Shown piece by piece: positions 10,942 through 20,942 of a DNA stretch of 64,000 nt. Positions within the stretch are counted from its first letter, which is position 1, and each line of letters opens with the position of its first letter. A model generated the notes under the pieces. It saw only the letters and a program-made list of their open reading frames with translations, had not been told where the DNA came from and searched no databases. The position numbers and the translations under genes were made by a program. Source of the DNA: Narthecium ossifragum (lineage: Eukaryota; Streptophyta; Magnoliopsida; Dioscoreales; Nartheciaceae); assembly GCA_963920575.1 (NCBI GenBank), contig OY986969.1:3172001-3236000 (forward strand), in the 5' to 3' direction.

Positions 10942-12311
10942 AAGGCCGAGCCTGAGCTCCATGTTGAGGCTTGAATGGAGCTCGAGATTTTCTACCATAT
11001 GACTCACGTCATTCATTGTTGGATAAGTAGACAACGGAAAAAACAGGTTCACATCACACATTATAACGAATGATGATGCCCTTACATCAGCTCAGCTGCC
11101 ATGGAAATCAAAAGAAGATGGCTGTGTTAAGAGAGGACACTGACATAAGCATATCGCTGCAAGTTGTTTACCATCCGTCTTTTGGATTGGCACCTTCTGG
11201 GATAAAATCTCAACCCTTAGATGTTGATCCGATGGTTGAGATCAGGATCACTTTTATTATTTCTCTCATGTTTCCTATTTTACTTTTTAACCAATTTTCA
11301 TGAAAGACATCTGGGCATTTTTTCTCCAATACAAGGGTACACTGTCTGCATTAAATTTCGTGCTGAGCGATCAGACGACTGACCTTATTACTTTGGGCCT
11401 CTTGGCGTCTCCATTCTTTTGCCCAATCCAAATTTCGGGTTGCGAAAGAGAGAAGTGGTAGCGGTACTAATTCACGGGAATCGAACGGCCCATTGGGCTG
11501 ACCTTTGATGTTTTTGCATATTAAAAATGATCGAGCATACTTGATCAAGGCATGATGAGGCTGAGGAAAAGCAAACATAAAAAATATAGTCGAATCTAAC
11601 CTTTGATGGAGAGATTGGTGTTAATCATTGTGGCAAACATGACTTAGTAAAAGTCCCTAATCTTCTCCCTAGAAAAATGAGTTTGTTTCTCCCATAGTTA
11701 ACAAAGACTCAATTTTTTTAACAAAACACAATCATACTCATTATCAAATTGAAGTTGGCATTGGTAGGTAATCTCCAATAACAAAACTTGAGGAATGACC
11801 TCAATTTTTTTTAGTAGCAAAGAAACTGGTTTTTAATGTTTTTTTAACAATTAACATAAAAGAATAACTAATTTGATTTGCACACAAAATGATTAGAAAA
11901 GGCTGAAGTCGATCTATAGTAGCATATAATGTCCCGGGTTGTCGGGTCTAATCCGAAACCCGCACCAGACGACATCACCGGACCCACCCGGATCCCCGGT
12001 CGGTGCCCAACCCGGCCAAAACCAGAAGCCATTCCGAAACCACCCCCTCATACTATAACACCAAAGCTACGTACGTGTGACGTGTCATGTGAGTGCTCGG
12101 AGGATCCAAGATCCATTGGATAGACCCGGACCCGAAACATATTTACTGGATGTCAACGATAAATCCGAAATCGAAGCCTTATGTTCCATTTCCAACGGAT
12201 GAGCGTAAACCGGATTCAGTGGTTCAAATCCCATATGGGCGTGTTGGATGTACATGTTACTTGCCAAACACGTCCATAACCATAGTATGCTGACGGCTGC
12301 AACGTGATGAT
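10942..12311. other. Intergenic DNA, unclassified repeat-like sequence
   Basis: No gene is recognised. From about 11930 the sequence becomes rich in 'acccgacccg'-type words and resembles the flanks of the adjoining hAT-type element. It may be an older repeat into which that element inserted. Confidence 0.35.
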
Positions 12312-13173
12312 TAGGGGTGGCAATTCGGGTCGTAATCCGTGAACCCGACCCGACCTGACCCGAAATAAACGGGTTCGAGTTTGGTATAAACGGGTTCGGG
12401 TCATAAACGGGTCGACCCGTTTATGACCCGTGAATAAACGGGTCGGGTCGGGTTGACCCGCGGGTTACGCGGGTCAACCCATTTAACCCGTTTATTTCTT
12501 ATCCATCCAACAATACCCACTGGGCTACTAGGCCCACTACCCAAGCCCACTCCTCCACTCCTCTCTCTCCCCCAACTACCCAGGCCCACTCCTNNNNNNN
12601 NNNNNNNNNNNNNNNNNNNNNNNNNNNNNNNNNNNNNNNNNNNNNNNNNNNNNNNNNNNNNNNNNNNNNNNNNNNNNNNNNNNNNNNNNNNNNNNNNNNN
12701 NNNNNNNNNNNNNNNNNNNNNNNNNNNNNNNNNNNNNNNNNNNNNNNNNNNNNNNNNNNNNNNNNNNNNNNNNNNNNNNNNNNNNNNNNNNNNGGTCGCC
12801 ACAGCGCCGTCCTCGACCTCCACGAGCCCGAGGTCGCCACAGCGCCATCCTCGACCTCCTCGACCACGAAGCCTCCTCGACCACGAAGCGGCCATATCTG
12901 GCTATTTCCCGGCTAGATCTGGCCAGATCCGGCCAGATCCGGCTGCCGGCGCCGAGCGCCGCCTCTCCCTCTGGGCAGTGGCGGGTCAACCCGACCCGAT
13001 TAAACGGGTTAGGCGGGTCAGGTCGGGTTGACCCATTTATAATTGGGTCGGGTTCGGGTTTATAAACCTGACCCGTTTATTAAACGGGTCGGATTCGGGT
13101 TGGGTGTTTTGTTAAACGAGTCAATGTATGACCCGACCCGAACCCGACCCGCGAACCCGAATTGCCACCCCTA
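12312..13173. mobile_element. Non-autonomous hAT-type DNA element with GGGTCGGGTT-rich subterminal repeats
   Basis: The left end TAGGGGTGGCAATTCGGGT is mirrored by the right end ACCCGAATTGCCACCCCTA, a perfect 19-bp terminal inverted repeat of the hAT type. Eight-base flanks are gtgatgat on the left and gtactgat on the right, a target duplication with two changes. The inside of both ends is packed with ACCCGACCCG/CGGGTCGGGT words, suitable as multiple transposase-binding repeats. The centre is GC-rich and holds a 200-base gap, so any captured or coding sequence there is invisible. No transposase is seen in the readable part. Confidence 0.82.
12594..12793. other. Assembly gap (200 N)
   Basis: There is a run of exactly 200 N, a conventional gap size. 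The flanks carry near-duplicate GC-rich text (ccacagcgcc.tcctcgacctcc twice at about 12800-12860), so the gap probably covers a collapsed tandem repeat. Confidence 0.97.
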
Positions 13174-13329
13174 GTACTGATGATCCAAAACGGATGCACA
13201 AACGAACATCGGAGCTCCACTGACCCGATAATGGCCAAATATGTGCAATTTTCTTAAATACAAAGGGCATTAAACATAGCAGACAACCTTGTCCGAATCC
13301 CACAAACCGAATCTATCCAGTCCTCATCT

Positions 13330-16300
13330 ATTATTAAATAGGGGTTTTAGGTCAAAATCCCAAATTTAGCCTCTCTTTGTCCAAGACCCCATGTTTCTTA
13401 TCAAAAACCCCAGCTTCACTTTTTTCATATGAATAACCCCAAATCACCTCAAAAAGACAATAATACCCTTTTTCATAGTTTTAAATTTATTTTTTTTTAT
13501 TCCACCCTTTTCTCTCTCCTATCTCTCTCCTCTCTCTCCTCCGGCGAGACAATCCTCGTCATCTCCGCCGCCCACCCACTCCGGCAACAACCCCCTTCCC
13601 GGCGATCACCCCTGCGGCAACCCTCCCAACCTCAGATCCGACCACCGTGACCCCGCCGCTCCTTCCTCGGCGTCCTTCCGGCGATATCCAACGCCTGGAT
13701 AAGCCCGGCAACACCCCTTCGAGCTCAGCCGTCGTTAAAACTCGCCGTCCCCTTCGGATCTAGCACCCCGCCGCCCAACCATCCCCGACGGCGCGCATCG
13801 ACGCCGCACGACCGTCCTCCTCTCGAATCCAGCACCGCCTCCATCGGAGCTCGCCGCCTTCCTCAAGGATCCAGCACCGCCTCCACCGGAGCCCGCCACC
13901 TTTCGACGTCCCCAGCACCACCCAGTACCAGATTCGACTCCCCTTCACCCATGCGACCCTTCCTCCTCCATCTTCGGGCTAGATCCGACGAGATTCGCCG
14001 GCCATCGGAGCCCGCTCGGGGTTGTCTTCCCCGATCAACCATCTCTTGTGAGCTGGTTCAGCCAGGCCGAGTCACTTGGGCATGACCCGATTCCCACCTG
14101 ATCCGATTGAGTCCGGATCGGATTGATTCAATCCACATTGATCCAAACCTTGTTGCAGCCTATCAAGCTCAGTCACATCTCAATCCAATCAGATCCAGAT
14201 GCAGCAATCCAGATTTGAACCTAGATCCGAGCCGAGAGCTAGAGCTGTGAAATTTTTTGATCAAAATACAATTTACGCATCAAAATTACACATAAAATTT
14301 AGAAAATTGACCATCTAAAATTGACAAAAATGCATTTTCATCATTTTAACTCTATTTTCATATTTTTAAATTCATTTTCATCTTTCCTGTATTTTCATCT
14401 GTCTAAATTCATTTTCATCTTTCACGATTCATTTTCATTTTTCACATTTCATTTTCATCTATGTAAATTCATTTTCATTTTTTTAAATACATTTTCATCT
14501 TTCACAATTCATTTTCATCTTTCTGATTTCATTTTCATGTTTTTTATTTCATTTTCATCTTTGATAATTCATTTTCATCTTTCTGAATTCATTTTCATCT
14601 TTCCTGTATTTTCATATTTCTGAATTCATTTTCATCTTTCTGAATTCATTTTCATCTTTTTAAATTCATTTTTATATTTTTACTTGCATTTTCATCTGTC
14701 TAAATTCATTTTCATCTTTCTAAATTCATTTTCATCTGTCTAAATTCATTTTCATCTTTCTGAATTCATTTTCATCTTTCATGCATTTTCATCTTTCTGA
14801 ATTCATATCTCAAAATTCATTTTCATCTTCTTGAATTCAATTTCATCTTTCTGAATTCATTTTCATGTTTTTTATTTCATTTTCATATTTGATAATTCAT
14901 TTTCATCTTTTTAAAACCATTTTCATCTTTCACAATTCATTTTCATCTTTATGAATTCATTTTCATTTTTCACAATTCATTTTCATTTGTCTAAATTCAT
15001 TTTTATCTTTCACAATTCATTTTCATCTTTATAAATTCATTTTCATCTTTCTGAACTCATTTTCATCTTTCTAAATTCATTTTCATCTTTTTAAATACAT
15101 TTTCATCTTTCTAAAACCATTTTCATCTTTCACAATTCATTTTCATCTTTCTGAATTTATTTTCATGTTTTTTATTTTATTTTCTTATTTGATAATTCAT
15201 TTTCATCTTTCTGAATTCATTTTCATCTTCCTGAATTCATTTCCATCTTTCTGAATTCATTTTCATCTTCCCTGCATTTTCATATTTTCGAATTCATTTT
15301 CATCTTTCTGAATTCATTTTCATCTTTCTAAATTCATTTTCATCTATCTTGCATTTTCATCTTTCTGAATTCATTTTCATCTTTTTAAATTCATTTTTAT
15401 ATTTTTACTTGCATTTTCATCTGTCTAAATTCATTTTCATCTTTCTAAATTCATTTTCATCTTTCTGAATTCATTTTCATCTTTTTAAATTAATTTTTAT
15501 CTTTTTCACTCCATTTTTTTCTTTCCATCATTTTTGTCTTTCTTGATTTTTATCGAGGGAACCAGGACGCCCGACACACCTCGGATTGGGTCGGCTCACC
15601 GAGGTGGATCGTCTTTAATTTTTTTCACTTTCACATATTTTTCCATATTTTTGTCACTTTTTTCATTAATTTTCCATGGAAAAAGTGGAGAAAATAGGAA
15701 TTCATGGTTTCTTTTCTCCTACTTCTCCACGTGGGTTGTCCCCTCTCTCATCCTCTCCTTCTCCACAGGATCGATCTCCACCTTCGCCTCCCTCTTCTCG
15801 AGCCACCTCCGTCGCCAGCCCTCTCGCCTCCACCCCACCTCTGCCGCCAGCCCTCTCGCCTCCTCCTCCGCCGCCGCGATGAGCATCCACAACCGTCCGC
15901 CCTCCCCCAGCAGCACCGCCCACTCGACTCCATCACCTCCAGTAGAGAGTTGTAGAGCTCCACCATCCTGGAGGACTCCCCTCTCTCTCGCTCCATCGCC
16001 GCCACCAACGGCTACCTTTCACATCCCCGGAACCCCACGCTGAGCTCCACCTCGTCTGAACCCGGCGCCGCAACCTCCCAAAACCCCGCTTCCATGGCCC
16101 CTCAACTCCATTGAACCCCAGATCTGGCATCCCTGCAAGATCTGGTCAGAGGAGGGCTGGAGATGGGTCGGAGATGGGTTAGAGGGATCCGGATCTGGGA
16201 CCGGATGGGGATAGGGAGGTCGGAGGCGAAGGTATGGAGTGGTGGCGGCGCCGGATCCGTGAGAGGAGAATCTCGGGTTGGGGTTCTGTCGGCGATGGAG

Positions 16301-16790
16301 GGCGGCAGAGGGGGTGGACGGCGTCGTGACAAGGTCGTGGGGGGTTAGAGACGGTTGGAGTCCGTCGAGGACGTCACGAGAAGTTCTCCTGTGGCCGCAG
16401 GGAGGTCCTCTGGTGGTTGGAGCGATGATGGTGACTTCCGCGATGGTGGACGGATGTTGGGTGGGCGCAAGAGACGCCGGATGTGGCGCAAGACGCCGAG
16501 TAAAAGGAGTTTGGGATGGGGATGGGGACGGTGGAATCCTTCTCCTTCCCCTTCCCCAGGGACGATCAAGCCCAGGATCACCGGCGACCATCCGTCACTG
16601 CTGCGAGGCCGTCACCACCACCATGCAATTTTAGTCTTATTTTAATTACATTTACCTATAGGGGCATTTTAGTCTTTTTTTTTTAATTACACCATTCAAA
16701 TAAACCTGTTAAATGGGGTTTTCACCTTAAAAATCAAGCCAATGGGGTTTTTTATGATAATTTTTGTTAAACTGGTGTTATCACCAATTA
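13330..16790 (+). mobile_element. 3.4 kb GC-rich repeat unit with central minisatellite; same family as 50.75-53.2 kb
   Basis: Both ends carry 'AAAAACCCC' words in opposite orientation. The left end has ggtcaaaatcccaaattta near 13350 and the right end, read on the minus strand, has ggtgataacaccagttta near 16780. These could be worn terminal inverted repeats. Inside are GC-rich, gene-like but repetitive proline/serine/arginine frames (13500-14000 and 15700-16600) with no recognised domain. A stretch at 14252-14315 and a Gly/Arg-rich frame at about 16390-16500 recur inverted in the second unit. No target duplication was found. A Mutator-like (Pack-MULE) element is one reading; the class is not proven. 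Confidence 0.45.
14329..15525 (+). repeat. About 1.2 kb minisatellite, 19-20 bp unit
   Basis: The unit attcattttcatctttctga and close variants repeat about 60 times with small substitutions and shortened units (for example tttcctgcattttcatc). The array reads open over short spans but encodes only monotonous Phe/Ser/His-Phe-rich peptides and is not taken as a gene. Confidence 0.95.
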
Positions 16791-17202
16791 ACTATATTAA
16801 GAATATTATTATTACCCACAACGAGATCTTTATTCATGACATCCCTACAAAACAACGTATATATATATATAGAGGAAGATAAATAGCTGAAGGAGGAGAG
16901 AGAAAGTTTCTATAAAGAGAAGAGGGTCTTTGTACTTCGTGTGTGAATGAATAACTGAACATGCAGCACAAACAAACTTAAAAAAAAGCAGTAGAAAAAG
17001 AAGATCAAAGAGAGAGAGAGAGGTCTAGAGAGAGAAACATAAAAGAGCATGTACACAACACAACGGAACAACAAAGCCAAGTTGAAAAAGAAGAGAGAGA
17101 GAGAGTATATGCAGCACAAATAGAAGAACAAAAAAAAAAAGTAGAAAAGGAATAAGAAGAAGAAGAAGAAGAAGAGAGAGAGAGAGGAAGGCCAACACTG
17201 TG
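16791..17202 (+). promoter_or_regulatory. Promoter and purine-rich leader of the X8-domain gene
   Basis: A TATATATATATATA tract at about 16857-16870 could serve as TATA box. It is followed by a long A/G-rich leader with GA runs (17009-17027, 17091-17104) and an AGAAGA run (17155-17175) directly before the ATG at 17203. Confidence 0.5.
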
Positions 17203-20088
17203 ATGGGGGCGGTGGAATCACCGGCGGTGAGCTTAAGGACACTACTCTCAGTATTACTGGCAATACTGGTGGTGGGAGAGGGAGAGGTGAGGGTGGTGGA
17301 GGGGGCGCAGCCGCAGTGGTGCATAGCGAGGAGCGCAGCGGGGGCGACGGCGCTGCAGAGCGCTCTGGACTACGCTTGCGGGGTGGGCGGCGCCGACTGC
17401 GTGCCCATACAGTCGTCGGGGCTGTGTTACCTCCCGAACACCCTGCAGGCCCACACCTCCTACGCCTTCAACAGCTATTTCCAGAGGTCCAACGCCGCGC
17501 CGGGGGCTTGCGACTTCGGTGGCACCGCCACCGTCACCATCACCGACCCCAGTGAGTACCCGCTTCTCCTCTGTTTCTCTTCTTTGCTGTCGGTGGTGGT
17601 GCTTCCATGGTGGCGAGAACGATTCCCGAGGCAGGGTGGGGAAGGCGGTGGGAGGTTTTGGGTATAATATTGGAAGTGGGTTCCGGCTGGAAACCGGAAA
17701 GTTCACTTCCTGCTTTTGTTCTGGAGTTTTAAAAAAGAAAAAAAAACTTCGCTTCATTATCTTATCAGAAAAAAATGGTTTTTCGTTTAAAGGATTGCAG
17801 GTTGAGGCTTTGTTTCTTGTTGATATTTTCGTTTTTTAATATAAATGCTTGTAGCTTATTTAATTTTTTTCTCGTTAAAAATGGTTTTTGTCTCTCTTTA
17901 ATCCGGTTTTTTTTTTTTTTGCCAATATATGCTTCATTGCATCTGCATGTCCTAATTTCTGGTGAGTATCGTACGTTGATGTGTTTTGCACGAAAATCGA
18001 GGCAGCGAAGGGTCAACAGTCAACACACCTAGCTGAAAAGGGGAGCTCTGGGTTGTTGGCAGAGTTTGTTTCCACTTTTGATTTCAAAATTCGAACTTCG
18101 TTTTCATTCTAATGGAATATGGAAAAGCCCAAAAAGAAAATAAAAAAAATAATTCGTATTTTAGAGGGAAATATATACGGTTTCTAGAGCAGAAGCATTT
18201 CTGTTCACTGGGTTTTGTTTTGAATACCATTTGATTGTGGTGCATTTCTAGAGTAGTTCTTAGTATCATGGTTTTAATGCTTGCTTATGCATGTGTTTGC
18301 AGGTTATGGGTCTTGTACATTTCCATCATCCCCAAGGTTTGTCTCTTTCTCATTTCTTTATTGAGATTCCCTTGTTCCAAGTATCCCTTCGTCTCTCTAG
18401 GGATATAGTACACTTTGGGAGTTGGTTTGCTATACTTCTTCTTTCTTTTGGACAAGTGTAGATGTGTATTAAATTTTTTTGTCATGCTGAGATGTGTGTT
18501 ATCAATTGACTGATGTCGGCAGTGCTTTATAATGAAATCAAAGCTTTGTTTCCAAGATAAGTTGGATCCTTTCTATGTATTGTCCTGCTCCACATGAACC
18601 TCCACCAAGCTCATACACCATCTGTGAGAGAGAGAGCAGCGAGTTGTGTGCATTTGGGTACTAAACCACTCAAGACCTTTGTCTCTATCTTGGCTGAGAT
18701 TTGAAAAAAAAAGAGACTAATGATCGATGTATAGTAAGTAGGGTTGCAGCCTGGTATTGGGCTTTTGTATCTGAAGATAAAAAGCGCAAATGGTTCGGAA
18801 AATATTGAATACTAGGATATTAACTCCAAGAAATTGCTATACTCCCCAAGCATTTTGAGAGTCTATGTTCTTAGACGCCTTGACTGTCACTGATGTATAC
18901 TATACTCCCCAAGCATTTCACAAGGATGGTGTAGTTTAAAACACTTGGCTTTTAACTCATAACAACTAGCATTTATATTTCTGATATGTTGTTCTCATGA
19001 AGCTAGAATGACCGTTATTTTGTTGGCCTTGAGAATATCTGAAGTCCATCCTGTGATGGTTGAATTCGATAGCTCGGTAGCTTATAATAACTTGCCATGG
19101 TAATTTGGAATCGGAGAACTTGAGCCTTTTGGTGGGAATCACTCAAATTTGTTAAAGATTATATAAATGTCACTTATGAAGCATTATATCTGTATCTTTG
19201 TGGCTTAATAGATTATTATTGGCTGTGGAAATACAATTTGGAAAGCCAACAAGAGAGTAACATTACCTCCAACTAAGAGAAGGCTTCCAACAAAGTTTTT
19301 TGGCCTATCACCAGAATCTTAGAGATAAATGCAGTAACTTTACTTTCGCTTCTGACTACACTCATTTATTCACTGTGATTTCTGAATTCATGAAATTGAA
19401 CTGTGGAACAAATAAGATGCTCTGCCGACATGGCTACATGCTGGATAGCATTTTTTTCTGGAAAGGTTTCTATGCTTAACTTCCTTGTGATACATTAAAA
19501 ATCAGTGTTGACATCAGTTCGGATTGATAGCTAATTCATAATCCTTGTTCATTGCTTATTCATGATGTCCCCCAATCAGAGTCATTTTGTATTGAGAAAC
19601 ATGTCGATAGCAATGTGCAGTTTATTCCACATGATGTTCTTGATTTGAGGAAGACAAAATTGGTGGCTTAAAAACTTATTTAGGAGGTTGATAAGGTATC
19701 ACAGGCAGGTTCATCACTTCAATTATGAATGATAACCGCAGCGTTTTCATATTGTATTCTTTCGGCATGATGCATCTGAAACCTGTCATCCTATAATCCT
19801 GCAACTGTTTCATGACAATTATGTTGTTTATCCCGCAGCACTGCTGGAGCATCTAATGGGGGGACACCGGCTCCACCCGGCACTACAAATACTCCAAGGA
19901 ACTTCCCTAGTTTTGCACCTCCTCCGCCAAGCTTTGACAGCAGCATCGGGGGGATAAATCAGGGGAGCAGCGGTCTTAATCCAAGCTTTGGGCCTCCACT
20001 GCCTAATTCGGACATGTCTTGTGCCCCTCCTCTGCTACCCTTCTTCCTCTTATCTTCCTTCTTTTACTTCCTTCACCTTCCCTTTTAG
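17203..20088 (+). CDS. X8 (CBM43) domain GPI-anchored protein, plasmodesmata callose-binding (PDCB) type
   Basis: X8/CBM43 proteins of this kind bind callose (beta-1,3-glucan), and PDCB members sit at the neck of plasmodesmata. Exons are 17203-17551, 18303-18336 and 19839-20088, giving 210 residues. The tiny 34-nt second exon (phase 1 to 2) completes the X8 domain with YGSCTFPSS. Residues 1 to about 34 are a signal peptide. The X8 domain (about 38-125) starts QWCIARS and has DYACG, DCVPI, GLCYLPNT, AFNSYFQR and ACDFGGTA with the conserved cysteines. The third exon encodes a Pro/Ser/Gly-rich linker, then SCAPP and a hydrophobic tail (LLPFFLLSSFFYFLHLPF) typical of GPI addition. The ATG at 17203 gives the signal peptide. 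Assignment to PDCB rather than another X8-GPI subfamily is inference. Confidence 0.9.
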
Positions 20089-20942
20089 CTGATTCAAACA
20101 TACATCTTTCTCAATAGCCACCACAGTTTTGTCCATTAGAAACTTTGGTAGCTTTATCAGTGTTGTACTTTTCTTCTTCGAAGTTTTGTAGGGTGGGGAA
20201 GAGGTGGTTGTTGGATTGGATGTTCATATGGAATGATTCTTCTCTTTGTTCTTTTTTTTGTGATCTGCTTCTTTTTTTGGTTCACACAAGCTTTATCTTA
20301 GTTAGTGTAGTTACTTTGATGCTTTGTTCTTTTGGCCTCACCGGCCTTGCTGTTCTAGTTGGTTTGCCATGTCTAAAGTGAAGAGTATGAGGGGGAAGAT
20401 ACTTAGCCTCTTTGTGAGAGGTAAGACTAGAAAATCTTTGCTCTGATGTCGACAGGTTGTACTTTGTCGCTGCTCTTCCAAGCCATGCACAGAATCACAG
20501 AGCAGTTGTTGTTCCTTTGACAATGTGATCTTTCTAGTTTAACTTTGATCAGCCAAAAAACTAGTTTGATTGGCGAAATTGTGCAATATTATCAAACTTT
20601 TGGAAGATCAGGTCATTTTTGTTCTTGATGATACAATTTCCTGATTTGATGACTCAGAGAACTTCAAGTGTGGTTTTGTCATCAACAACCAGTGCTTTAG
20701 TGGAATATAGTTTGTACAATGCTAGGTGGTAACGAGGCTATGAGGTGCTTCTTGCTTGATGCTACTATTGAAGAAAGTAGATTTGCCGTGGACATTCATA
20801 TTATTATCGAGGGATATACCATCAGGCTACAGTTGTATCTTGAAATCAAGTAACAACCATCTCTGGGGCAAAATATGGGGCCATATAGGTTTTATTCCGG
20901 CACACTATGTAACAAATACAACATATCGTTTGTTACAAGAGA
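20089..20942. other. 3' flanks of the convergent X8 and Tim17-family genes
   Basis: This contains the 3' UTRs of two genes facing each other. T-rich runs and small frames (20145-20381) show no domain. Confidence 0.5.

Noticed and set aside
12453..13031. Long frames across the N gap
   Set aside because: Open only because the gap was translated as X.
14321..14623. 100-codon open frame rich in Phe, Ser and His
   Set aside because: It is the translation of a 19-20 bp minisatellite, not a gene.
15534..16043. Ser/Pro-rich open frames at 15.5-16.6 kb on both strands
   Set aside because: GC-rich, low complexity and overlapping on all frames, with no domain. Treated as interior of the repeat family.
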